Source: a virus. From it: a DNA stretch of 43,180 nucleotides. The notes beneath the pieces are model-generated. The model was given only the letters and a program-made list of their open reading frames with translations, was not told where the DNA came from and ran no database searches. A program made the position numbers and the translations under genes. The stretch is taken from IMG/VR virus record IMGVR_UViG_3300021964_008416, positions 1-43,180 of that record; one strand, 5' to 3'. Below are positions 8,397 through 14,943 of this stretch, piece by piece (position 1 is the stretch's first letter; the number at the start of each line of letters is the position of its first letter).

Positions 8397-8659
8397 TAAT
8401 TTCCACCTTCCTCTTGCTGTAAAGCTTTATTAAAAAATTCTGCATCTTCATCTCTAAAAAACCTAAAAGTAATCCCAGAATACTTATCTGGATAGTACGC
8501 TACTCCCCACGTTCCTGTACAGTTTTCCTTACAAACATTAATTAAGTGCTGCACAGACTTATGTTCTTCACATAAGTATTTTGTTTCTATAATAGTTCCA
8601 CTACCCTCACTAGTTAGGTAGCGAGAATTTAACATATTATAAGTTCGTCTCCACATCAT
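8396..8659 (-). CDS. Small hypothetical protein
   Basis: An 87-residue protein between helicase and primase. The start overlaps the helicase stop, with two adjacent ATG codons (8659 and 8656) giving MMWRRTYN. It has three cysteines (YLCEEH, NVCKENC) and aromatic residues near GTWGVAYYPD and GITFRFFRD. I do not recognise it. The gene order helicase-small protein-primase suggests a replication accessory protein, but nothing in the sequence proves this. Confidence 0.55.
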   Translation of the reverse strand: MMWRRTYNMLNSRYLTSEGSGTIIETKYLCEEHKSVQHLINVCKENCTGTWGVAYYPDKYSGITFRFFRDEDAEFFNKALQQEEGGN

Positions 8660-10038
8660 AAGTCTTTATCCTTTTCATCTGATCCAAACATAGCTGCTTT
8701 GTGAGGGTGTTCATTATTAATTTCTGTTATGTTTGGGTTAATCTTTACACAAGGCCAATCCATATACACATCAAAACTCATATGCTTACCGTTTCGAATC
8801 TTTGTAGTGTGAATAGTAATTTTGTTGGTCTGTTCTCTACCTTCTCCTTCTTCTGCAGGAAAAAAGTTAAAACTTCTATCTGCACTATCAAGAATACCCT
8901 TAGAGAATCTAGCTTCGCCTGTAGCATCAATCTGATACGGACTTAGAACTGTAAGGTCATATTTACGACTCATACTCTTTAGAGCTTCAGCAAGAACAAT
9001 CTGACTCTTCCAATCTTTATTATCTTCATGTTTAATGATATTAATATAATCTACTACTGCCATATTATACTTTGGATATTTGTTAGAAAATAGATTACAA
9101 TAATGGTCAATTCTATTTAGAGTTAAAGACTCATCATCAATAATAAACAATCTGTGATCTTTTAATTCTGGCTTTTCAATTTTTAAGTAGTTTTCAAACT
9201 TTTTAAAATCTTTATCTGTTACCAGGTTTTTAACTTGTAGATCAAGTTCACTATTTGGTTTATAGAAAGTTTCTATCTTTGCTTTCACAATAGACAGTTT
9301 TTCAGTTTCTGTTAACTTGTTTCTAAAGATATTGAGAAAAGGAACTTCACTAATAATACTTAAGATACGATCATAAACTTCTTTGTATCTCATTTCAATA
9401 GTAAAAAATCCTACAGTATTTCCTTGTAAGAATCTATTTAAAGCTAAATTCACACTTATGATAGATTTACCACTACCTCTTCTACCTCCAAGAAGTACAA
9501 GTTCTTGAGAAGCAAATCCACCATTTACAGCGTCATACTCAGCACTAAGACCAGAGGTGTAAATTTTAAAATCATCATCGTCTGGAAATAGTTCAAGTTC
9601 CGCAACATCATATAACTCATCAGCCATTGGAATAGCTTGATTAAGATTTAACAGATGTGTTTGAAATTTGTCCACAATTTCAACTTTTTCTAAGTCATCT
9701 AAGTTATCAATAAAATTGTCCAAAAATCCGATTGTCTCTTCCCGGATATAAAAATCCTGTAGCTGAGAAACCAAAAACTCGTTTTGGACATCGTCAGCTC
9801 TATTTTCTTCATCAATAATTTCTGTTTCTAAGTACTCTTGTGTTGATAAATCCTTTTTGAGAGCTACAAACTCATCAATGGAAGGAATTCTCATATTAGC
9901 TTTATAAAAACTTTGAATCTTTCTATATATAATAGAGTTAGCGCCACTAAAATAGGGCGCTACCAATTTTGAATATAAGTCGTGATTTTGTGTTTCTAAA
10001 AGTCTTCGTAAAGTTACTTTTTGTAAGTCTAATGTCAT
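8656..10038 (-). CDS. Replicative DNA helicase, DnaB/gp41-like
   Basis: A 460-residue RecA-fold hexameric helicase. A helical N-terminal region of about 150 residues precedes the core with Walker A (GGRRGSGKS, 184-192), a following VGFFTIEMRYKEVYDR stretch as in DnaB (motif H1a), Walker B (MAVVDYINII), and the sensor region AEALKSMSRKYDLTVLSPYQ. It would unwind the fork ahead of the family A polymerase and partner with the primase encoded two genes downstream. The stop overlaps the next start. The C-terminus is acidic/basic mixed (FGSDEKDKDL). Confidence 0.9.
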   Translation of the reverse strand: MTLDLQKVTLRRLLETQNHDLYSKLVAPYFSGANSIIYRKIQSFYKANMRIPSIDEFVALKKDLSTQEYLETEIIDEENRADDVQNEFLVSQLQDFYIREETIGFLDNFIDNLDDLEKVEIVDKFQTHLLNLNQAIPMADELYDVAELELFPDDDDFKIYTSGLSAEYDAVNGGFASQELVLLGGRRGSGKSIISVNLALNRFLQGNTVGFFTIEMRYKEVYDRILSIISEVPFLNIFRNKLTETEKLSIVKAKIETFYKPNSELDLQVKNLVTDKDFKKFENYLKIEKPELKDHRLFIIDDESLTLNRIDHYCNLFSNKYPKYNMAVVDYINIIKHEDNKDWKSQIVLAEALKSMSRKYDLTVLSPYQIDATGEARFSKGILDSADRSFNFFPAEEGEGREQTNKITIHTTKIRNGKHMSFDVYMDWPCVKINPNITEINNEHPHKAAMFGSDEKDKDL

Positions 10039-10817
10039 TAATTACTCTTTATTGGAAATAAGTTTTCTCTAAGTTCATCTCTAAAATGCCCATAGTCTCC
10101 GTCTACGAAGATTCTGTAATATTCTCGTCCAGTTTCTTCAATTACACTTTCTGTGTATCTAATCTTTTCTTTAATTGCCATTTCTTTCCATTCACTACCG
10201 TCTTCATACTGCCAATAGATATTCCAATGAACATCTTCGCGACCTTCAAAATCGGTTCCATACTTTTTCTTGGCAGCTTCAAGTCCATGTAGCTCTACAT
10301 AACGACGACGTTCTGGTTGACGATGATAATCAATCCATTCTTCGTCAAACACTTGTTTTACTTTTCCAAAAGAGTTAATCTTAGGAATGAAAACTCTATC
10401 ACCTTCTTTAAAGATAACATCTAAGTCTTGGACAACGTGATCTACCTTTGCTTCTCCGCGCTTTGATCTTGCACGGATAGGTACATTCATTTCAATAAGA
10501 ACATTCTTAATACGTTGTGGTGATGCATATAAGCGTGTAGCAATAGCTGATTGACTCTCGCTATTGTTATAGTCGTTTACAATTTGCTTCTTTTCTGCCT
10601 CTGTAAAAGGTGTTTTAGAACGTTTTTTCTTTAATTCTTTGAGGCGAGTCTCTCTATCTTGAAATTCTTGCAAAATAGTATCAAGACGCTTTGTGTTATA
10701 TGCAATACCCAAATGCCCACAAATAGACTTTTTAGTCTTATTTGCTTTTACCATCCAGATTGCTTGTCTGATTTTTGTTTCAGAAATTTCGTTTGTTTTT
10801 GTAGCGGCTCTTGCCAT
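10038..10817 (-). CDS. DNA-binding protein with two helix-turn-helix units, first gene of replication operon
   Basis: A 259-residue protein. The N-terminal half shows two HTH-like units: about 13-50 (ETKIRQAIWMVKANKTKKSI, AYNTKRLDTIL) and about 70-115 (FTEAEKKQIVNDYN, SQSAIATRLYASPQRIKNVL), the second like a homeodomain/resolvase-type HTH. The remainder has a KOW/SH3-like stretch (FKEGDRVFIPKINSFGKVKQ) and a C-terminal domain rich in aromatics and charge. It is the first gene behind a strong promoter and has a good ribosome-binding site (TAGGAGATAG). It could be a replication initiator, origin-binding protein or transcription factor; none is proven. Confidence 0.65.
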   Translation of the reverse strand: MARAATKTNEISETKIRQAIWMVKANKTKKSICGHLGIAYNTKRLDTILQEFQDRETRLKELKKKRSKTPFTEAEKKQIVNDYNNSESQSAIATRLYASPQRIKNVLIEMNVPIRARSKRGEAKVDHVVQDLDVIFKEGDRVFIPKINSFGKVKQVFDEEWIDYHRQPERRRYVELHGLEAAKKKYGTDFEGREDVHWNIYWQYEDGSEWKEMAIKEKIRYTESVIEETGREYYRIFVDGDYGHFRDELRENLFPIKSN

Positions 10818-10839
10818 AAACTATCTCCTATTTTTCTTT

Positions 10840-10868
10840 ATTTTAACACAAAGAAAGATAGCTGTCAA
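10840..10868 (-). promoter_or_regulatory. Sigma70-type promoter of the replication operon
   Basis: On the minus strand TTGACA (10868-10863) is followed after exactly 17 bases by TAAAAT (10845-10840). The -35 is perfect and the -10 matches five of six. The predicted start near 10833 leaves a short leader with TAGGAGAT before the ATG at 10817. It would drive the block from 10817 down to 850. Confidence 0.8.
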
Positions 10869-10887
10869 ATAAAATATTGCTTACTGA

Positions 10888-11088
10888 TTACCAATGGCGT
10901 ATCGCATTCGCTATGATAGCGCAGCAAGTAACTATATGAAGTATGATCCAAAAGGTTCTAAGAGCTAAAGCGCGTTTTACACTTCTTTGTGTAATAGGTA
11001 AAAATGTAGGTTCGTCATCGTCAGTTATACCTATTGGCATACCAACAACGCGAGCCCACATTTTTAAAAATTGCCTTTGACCGCTCAC
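10888..11088 (-). CDS. Small membrane protein coupled to uvdE
   Basis: A 66-residue protein with one C-terminal hydrophobic helix (TFWIILHIVTCCAIIANAI) after an amphipathic N-terminus. Its ATG overlaps the uvdE stop by four bases, so it is translated with uvdE. The next gene downstream has its own promoter. No function is recognisable; the single anchor and small size fit a tail-anchored protein. Confidence 0.5.
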   Translation of the reverse strand: MSGQRQFLKMWARVVGMPIGITDDDEPTFLPITQRSVKRALALRTFWIILHIVTCCAIIANAIRHW

Positions 11089-12158
11089 AGGGTTTTACAC
11101 ACTAGAGGTTCTCCAGCCATTTCTTCTTCTTCTTTGATAAACTTGTAAAAACGAGCAATAGCATATTCTTTGTTTTTTGCTTCTACATCAAAGTCTGCAT
11201 ACTCAAGCATAGGTACTGCAAGAGACATTAGCTCTTCATCATGGTAAACATCAGAATGTGCATTTACCTTCATCCAATAGTTTTCGTTATCTATAGGAAA
11301 TGATTGCGACTTGTGAAATAGTGGACGACGACCTTTCCAGGTTTTTACTGCTTCTTTGAAAAAATCATCATTAACAGTAATATGCTCTACTTCATCTCTA
11401 ATTTTTCTATTAACTATATCACCTTTTGAATTCTTAACTTTTTCAGAAGTTTTCATTCGGTGACACGCGTAATGATGGATATCTAAAGTGCACTTAATAG
11501 GAATTCGTTGTGCAAGCTCTAACGTATGTTCAATGTCATAACCGTTAGGTTTGTCTTCGTTTTCCACTGACAATGCTTTTTGAGCATAGTCTGAAAGATA
11601 CTCAAAGTTAGTTGCGAATCGTTTAATTCCATCTTCATGTTTTCCGCCATACAGACCTTGCAAATGAATATTTACTGAAAAGTCTTCTGCAGGAATACCC
11701 ATTGATTTTCCGATCAGACAATGATACTCAATGTCTTCAATTGCTTTTTTAACAACTTCTTTGTCTCGACTCCCAAGCACTGTATATTGTCCTGGGTGCA
11801 TAGATAGTCTAATTTCTTTTTCTAAAGCAACTTTACCTGCTAGTCTTAGTTTCTCAATTAGTAAGCCAATAAATCCGTCATAGAATTCTTGTGCTTCTGG
11901 AAGAGTATACACAGGAAACATGTCAGAGGTCATTCGATAACAACGAAAGTTCTCTGGTTGAGTTCCTAGATACTCCATAATCCACTTTAGCTTATCTACG
12001 TTACGAGTAGCAGCTGTTCTGGCTCTTGAATTATCTTTCAAGAAATATGTTTTTGTAGTTGTGTTAGCATTAAACTTAGTAGCTAAGTCTTTGTCGTGAA
12101 ATTGACAACATAGACCGAGCCGCCAGTTTTTACTTGTTTTGTTAAAATATTGTTCCAT
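11085..12158 (-). CDS. uvsE: UV damage endonuclease, UvdE/UvsE family
   Basis: A 357-residue TIM-barrel nuclease. UvdE enzymes nick DNA 5' to UV photoproducts and start excision repair without photolyase. Visible family features are the N-terminal LGLCCQF, NVDKLKWIMEYLG, the metal-site segment IRLSMHPGQYTVLGS, a later CTLDIHHYACHRMK and a HAHSDVYHDE-like metal-binding end (KVNAHSDVYHDEEL). The ribosome-binding site GGAGTAAGT lies just before the ATG. Transcription probably starts at the promoter embedded in the terminator immediately upstream. Such a gene suits a phage of sunlit surface water. Confidence 0.88.
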   Translation of the reverse strand: MEQYFNKTSKNWRLGLCCQFHDKDLATKFNANTTTKTYFLKDNSRARTAATRNVDKLKWIMEYLGTQPENFRCYRMTSDMFPVYTLPEAQEFYDGFIGLLIEKLRLAGKVALEKEIRLSMHPGQYTVLGSRDKEVVKKAIEDIEYHCLIGKSMGIPAEDFSVNIHLQGLYGGKHEDGIKRFATNFEYLSDYAQKALSVENEDKPNGYDIEHTLELAQRIPIKCTLDIHHYACHRMKTSEKVKNSKGDIVNRKIRDEVEHITVNDDFFKEAVKTWKGRRPLFHKSQSFPIDNENYWMKVNAHSDVYHDEELMSLAVPMLEYADFDVEAKNKEYAIARFYKFIKEEEEMAGEPLVCKTL

Positions 12159-12170
12159 ACTTACTCCATA

Positions 12171-12209
12171 AAAAAAAGTCTTAGGTTTATTATATAAAAC
12201 CTAAGACTT
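12171..12209 (-). terminator. Rho-independent terminator after the 12231-12548 gene
   Basis: On the minus strand a 13-bp perfect stem AAGTCTTAGGTTT/AAACCTAAGACTT (12209-12197 and 12188-12176) with an eight-base AT loop is followed by a run of T. It lies 21 bases after the stop of the 12231-12548 gene and ends just before the uvdE ribosome-binding site. Confidence 0.8.
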
Positions 12210-12217
12210 CTTGTAAA
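12189..12217 (-). promoter_or_regulatory. Promoter overlapping the terminator, for uvdE
   Basis: TTTACA (12217-12212) is followed after 17 bases by TATAAT (12194-12189). The -10 box occupies the terminator loop and the spacer covers its left arm. The predicted start near 12182 lies in the right arm, so the uvdE message would keep only half of the hairpin. Confidence 0.65.
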
Positions 12218-12230
12218 TATATATTTTGAT

Positions 12231-12548
12231 TTAATGTGTTATCAAATGATCGTCTGTAAAATACAAATCGTTTACTACGTCTCTTATCAAACCTTGTTTT
12301 GTATACACAATAGTAAAACATTCTTGAAGAAGGGCATTATTCCTATAAAGATGTTCTATTAAGAACCCTGTCCTGTAACTCAGTTGAAGATGTGAATATT
12401 CTTCTGAGTCAGGTTCAACTTTTGGAAAATATTGCTCAATTAAATGGCGAATGTACTTACTTTTTTCTCGTTCTTCGAGAGCTATTATTGTAGCTAAAGT
12501 ATCGTCTTCTAATTCACCTAGTGTTAATTCTTCTTCATTATAAATCAT
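12231..12548 (-). CDS. Small acidic hypothetical protein
   Basis: A 105-residue acidic protein starting MIYNEEELTLGELEDD, with helical repeats (EEREKSKYIRHLIEQYF). It is flanked by terminator hairpins on both sides. No Shine-Dalgarno sequence is visible: the bases before the ATG are the T-rich tail of the preceding terminator hairpin, and I see no separate promoter. It is therefore probably expressed at low level by read-through. No family is recognised. Confidence 0.55.
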   Translation of the reverse strand: MIYNEEELTLGELEDDTLATIIALEEREKSKYIRHLIEQYFPKVEPDSEEYSHLQLSYRTGFLIEHLYRNNALLQECFTIVYTKQGLIRDVVNDLYFTDDHLITH

Positions 12549-12550
12549 AA

Positions 12551-12587
12551 ATAAAAGAAGTTACAGAGGCGTGACCTCTGTAACTTC
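12551..12587 (-). terminator. Terminator after the four-HTH-repeat gene
   Basis: A perfect 13-bp stem GAAGTTACAGAGG/CCTCTGTAACTTC (12587-12575 and 12569-12557) with a five-base loop, followed on the minus strand by TTTTATTTA. It lies about 25 bases after the stop of the 12612-13295 gene and ends eight bases before the next ATG. The T tract is interrupted, so some read-through is plausible. Confidence 0.75.
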
Positions 12588-12611
12588 AGGCTACATTAAA
12601 TAGCTTCCTTA

Positions 12612-13295
12612 TTAGTCGTCTGCACCCTTTGGAGTGTAGTCAGCGCAGGATAGACCACGGCGTGTAAGAACAGTCTTAACACCACGAACTGTCTTGCCAA
12701 AGCTCTCGGCAATTGCCTCAACTGACTGGTCAAGCATGTCCTCAATACCTTCGTAAGGATCGGACTTCGCGGCCTTCTTGTTCTTCTGCTCGGCCTTTAG
12801 ACCCATGCTTAGAAGCTTACCACGGATTGAGTTGACGCTCTTGCCAACTGACTCTGCGATATCCTCAAGGAAGGCGCCGTCTTCAACCATAGAAGCAATC
12901 TGGCTTTCCTCATCAGCGGTGTAGGTCTTTGGTGTGATCTTCTTCTCAGCTGGCTTAATGTGCTGAGTCATCTCAAGTGATAGAGCCTTACCGTTGATCT
13001 GACGAGCGGTGAACTTACCACCCTCAAATGTGTCGGCAACCTCTTCAGCGGTGTGAACACCACTGTTAGATTCTAGGAACTGGGCTAGCGCCTCTGTCTC
13101 TTCGGCTGAGAAAACAGGTGCTGCACCTGGCTTCTTAGGAACATCGTAACCTAGCTTGCGTAGCTTGGCGGTTACGGAACGACGAGGAAACTCAAACTCG
13201 TCAACTAGAGCCTCAATAACGTCTTCTGTGACGCCACTGGAAGCTGCTTCGGTCATACGAGTAATCATCTCGTCGGTGTAATCAAACTTACTCAT
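12612..13295 (-). CDS. DNA-binding protein made of four tandem Myb/HTH-like units
   Basis: A 227-residue protein built from four related units of about 45 residues. Each starts with an aromatic plus acidic helix and ends with a recognition-like helix: YTDEMITRM...SVTAKLRKLGYDVP; FSAEETEAL...ARQINGKALSLEM; YTADEESQI...SIRGKLLSMGLKAE; YEGIEDML...GVKTVLTRRGLSCADY. The pattern is that of SANT/Myb or GcrA-type HTH modules. Codons are richer in G and C at third positions than in the neighbours. The gene has tandem promoters, a strong AGAGGGG ribosome-binding site and its own terminator, so it is likely abundant. A phage nucleoid-like protein or global regulator is my inference. Confidence 0.7.
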   Translation of the reverse strand: MSKFDYTDEMITRMTEAASSGVTEDVIEALVDEFEFPRRSVTAKLRKLGYDVPKKPGAAPVFSAEETEALAQFLESNSGVHTAEEVADTFEGGKFTARQINGKALSLEMTQHIKPAEKKITPKTYTADEESQIASMVEDGAFLEDIAESVGKSVNSIRGKLLSMGLKAEQKNKKAAKSDPYEGIEDMLDQSVEAIAESFGKTVRGVKTVLTRRGLSCADYTPKGADD

Positions 13296-13330
13296 TATTT
13301 TTTCCCCTCTTTCTGTTGTTTTGAAAATTT

Positions 13331-13350
13331 AGAGAGTTTGTTAACTCTCT
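13331..13350 (-). promoter_or_regulatory. 5'-leader stem-loop of the four-repeat gene
   Basis: The inverted repeat AGAGAGTT/AACTCTCT with a four-base loop lies at 13331-13350. The predicted transcription start is near 13358, so the hairpin would sit at the very 5' end of the message, 36 bases before the start codon. Such terminal stems are known to protect messages from decay. It could also act as an operator on DNA. Confidence 0.45.
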
Positions 13351-13364
13351 GTAAGTTATGATGC

Positions 13365-13393
13365 ATTATATCAAGAAAAGTTACGTATAGCAA
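13365..13393 (-). promoter_or_regulatory. Proximal promoter of the four-repeat gene
   Basis: TTGCTA (13393-13388), 17 bases, then a perfect TATAAT (13370-13365) on the minus strand. The leader is about 60 bases. The same TTGCTA -35 with the same spacing is found at 13514 and at 26163. Confidence 0.75.
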
Positions 13394-13485
13394 GTTTAAT
13401 TTGAACTTTACATACACGTTCGGTCTTTTATAAACATTTTATTTTTCTGTTTTGACCGACTCAATATTTTTCATCGAATATATGT

Positions 13486-13514
13486 ATTTTAACTATTTTT
13501 AAGGAACATAGCAA
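13486..13514 (-). promoter_or_regulatory. Distal promoter of the four-repeat gene
   Basis: TTGCTA (13514-13509), 17 bases, then TAAAAT (13491-13486) on the minus strand, about 120 bases upstream of the proximal promoter. The gap between the two is AT-rich and holds one long-range inverted pair (CGGTC/GACCG), but no gene. The two form a tandem pair. Confidence 0.55.
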
Positions 13515-13544
13515 CTGTTTTATTGCTTTGAATAGGCGTAGCTC

Positions 13545-13865
13545 TTATTTATTTTTTAAATTATATAGAGCAGTTACAGAGGCAACGAGCGATTTTAAAT
13601 TTTCTTTTTTATTTAAATTCGTGCCTTCGATTTGAATATCTAACATATTTTCTAATTCGATCAACATCATTTTAACCGTTTTATTAGGTTCTTCATATTT
13701 TTCGGTAGGTTTTTCATATATTTTTAATTGTACTAACTTACTGATAACACTTCTATAGCCTTTATTGAATATTTCAGCTAGTTCGTGAACATCTTTAAGC
13801 TCGTCTTCTGTATATAGGAAAATTAATTGTTTTTCGTCTTCATCAGACCAAGCTTTCATACTCAT
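13545..13865 (-). CDS. Single-unit Myb/HTH-like protein
   Basis: A 106-residue protein. Residues 6-52 (WSDEDEKQLIFLYTEDELKD, HELAEIFNKGYRSVISKLVQ) match the same unit repeated four times in the gene next downstream, so the two look like relatives by domain duplication. The rest is a helical, charged tail that may dimerise. The start at 13865 (MSMKAWS) has GAGGAG seven bases upstream; the second Met is also possible. The 5' end overlaps the PC4-like gene by 23 bases, which suggests co-translation. Confidence 0.65.
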   Translation of the reverse strand: MSMKAWSDEDEKQLIFLYTEDELKDVHELAEIFNKGYRSVISKLVQLKIYEKPTEKYEEPNKTVKMMLIELENMLDIQIEGTNLNKKENLKSLVASVTALYNLKNK

Positions 13866-14136
13866 TAGCTATCTCCTCAAAATTAAAACTTAACTGTGTA
13901 TCATTTTGTCTATAGTACACAGCTATTTTTTCGCTTGCTTCTTGCAATACTTTTATTACTGAATCTAGTTCATTTCCTAAAATTGCGTAACCTGATTTAG
14001 TAGGATACCATACTCCAGTGTCCCCGTCCATAGAATACTCTCTTAAATGAACGTACATGTTACCTCTAAATTCATTAACAGTAACTTTTACTTGGTTAGC
14101 ATTTTTTATATAAGCAATTCCTATTTCTTCATTCAT
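13843..14136 (-). CDS. PC4/p15-like transcriptional coactivator (ssDNA-binding)
   Basis: A 97-residue protein with the core of the PC4/YdbC fold: VTVNEFRGNMYVHLREYSMD at about 18-37, then GVWYPTKSGYAILGNELDSV. The order EFRG...hlR.Y...G.W.PTKsG is the usual signature of this four-strand plus helix fold, which binds melted DNA as a dimer. Eukaryotic PC4 works in transcription and repair; bacterial and phage relatives bind ssDNA. Its position beside HTH regulators suggests a role in phage transcription or at open forks. The start overlaps the upstream stop by four bases. Confidence 0.75.
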   Translation of the reverse strand: MNEEIGIAYIKNANQVKVTVNEFRGNMYVHLREYSMDGDTGVWYPTKSGYAILGNELDSVIKVLQEASEKIAVYYRQNDTQLSFNFEEIANEYESLV

Positions 14137-14726
14137 ATTACAATATTTTCTTCTTTATTTATAAAATTTTTTAACCAATTATTTGGTTTAGCAATTATAT
14201 TTAAACTATACCTAGTCTTATACGTGCTTTTATTATACGCTCCGTGATATACTTTATCTGGATTAAATATAACTGATTGTCCTTTTTTTAACAATAGTTT
14301 TGTAGAAATACCATTTTCTTGAAAATAATACTCAAAACTTTCATCTTCATTTAGGGCTGTCCATATTCTTATTAAGAATTCTTCTTTTTTTGAATTAGTA
14401 TTATTATAATCTACATGTAAACTAGTAAACTTATTTGGTTCTTGCTTAAAAATCCGAATGCGCGTTGTTTCCAACTTAAAAGAGTCTACTAAGTTTTTTA
14501 TAGTGGGATGTTCGTAAAGAGCGGTAAGAGAGTAGTCTTCTGGATTTTCTGGGTCTTTGCTTCTTAGTAAATCATTAATATTACCTGATTCACTTTTTAA
14601 AGCTACTCCTGTTATTGCGTTTTTTAAATCATAATCGTCGCAAGTAAAAAAAGGAAGTTTTTCTAAAACAGAAGACCACTCTCCTACGAGGGTTGACTTT
14701 GCTATACTAAAATTACTCGTCTGCAT
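14133..14726 (-). CDS. 2OG-Fe(II) oxygenase-like protein
   Basis: The likely start is the ATG at 14726 (MQTSNFSIAK, 197 residues); 14741 is possible. The double-stranded beta-helix metal site is visible as H104-x-D106 (SLHVDYNN) and H161 (KVYHGAYN), with R172 (TRYSLNII) as the 2-oxoglutarate ligand. Members hydroxylate proteins, nucleic acids or small molecules using Fe(II), O2 and 2-oxoglutarate. The substrate is unknown. It is the first of five such proteins in this window and lies beside sugar-modifying genes. Confidence 0.75.
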   Translation of the reverse strand: MQTSNFSIAKSTLVGEWSSVLEKLPFFTCDDYDLKNAITGVALKSESGNINDLLRSKDPENPEDYSLTALYEHPTIKNLVDSFKLETTRIRIFKQEPNKFTSLHVDYNNTNSKKEEFLIRIWTALNEDESFEYYFQENGISTKLLLKKGQSVIFNPDKVYHGAYNKSTYKTRYSLNIIAKPNNWLKNFINKEENIVI

Positions 14727-14943
14727 CAGAAGACTCGTCATCTTCTTCAGCCTTAACTGCGGGGGAGGCAGTTACAACCTTTTTAGTTGCTGGAGCAGCG
14801 GTTCTTGTAGAAACCATAGCAGTGTTAATAGCTTCTTTCATCTTATCACCTTCTGTTCCAGTGTATCCATTTACTCTTAGCCATTGGTCTAAAGGCTTAC
14901 CTTCTTTGACCCAGGCAATAGCATTTTCGATTGCTTCACTCAT
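14713..14943 (-). CDS. Small protein with acidic tail
   Basis: A 76-residue protein with a helical, tryptophan-containing N-terminus (AIENAIAWVKEGKPLDQWLR), an alanine/threonine-rich linker and a strongly acidic end (EEDDESSDADE). AAGGAGATAA is a good ribosome-binding site before the ATG. The stop lies inside the next gene's start region. Acidic tails of this kind often mediate binding to basic proteins or ssDNA-binding complexes. The family is unknown. Confidence 0.6.
   Translation of the reverse strand: MSEAIENAIAWVKEGKPLDQWLRVNGYTGTEGDKMKEAINTAMVSTRTAAPATKKVVTASPAVKAEEDDESSDADE

Noticed and set aside
13394-13485. AT-rich gap with CGGTC/GACCG inverted pair as a replication origin
   Set aside because: Only one weak long-range pair and no iterated repeats; the tandem promoters explain the gap better.
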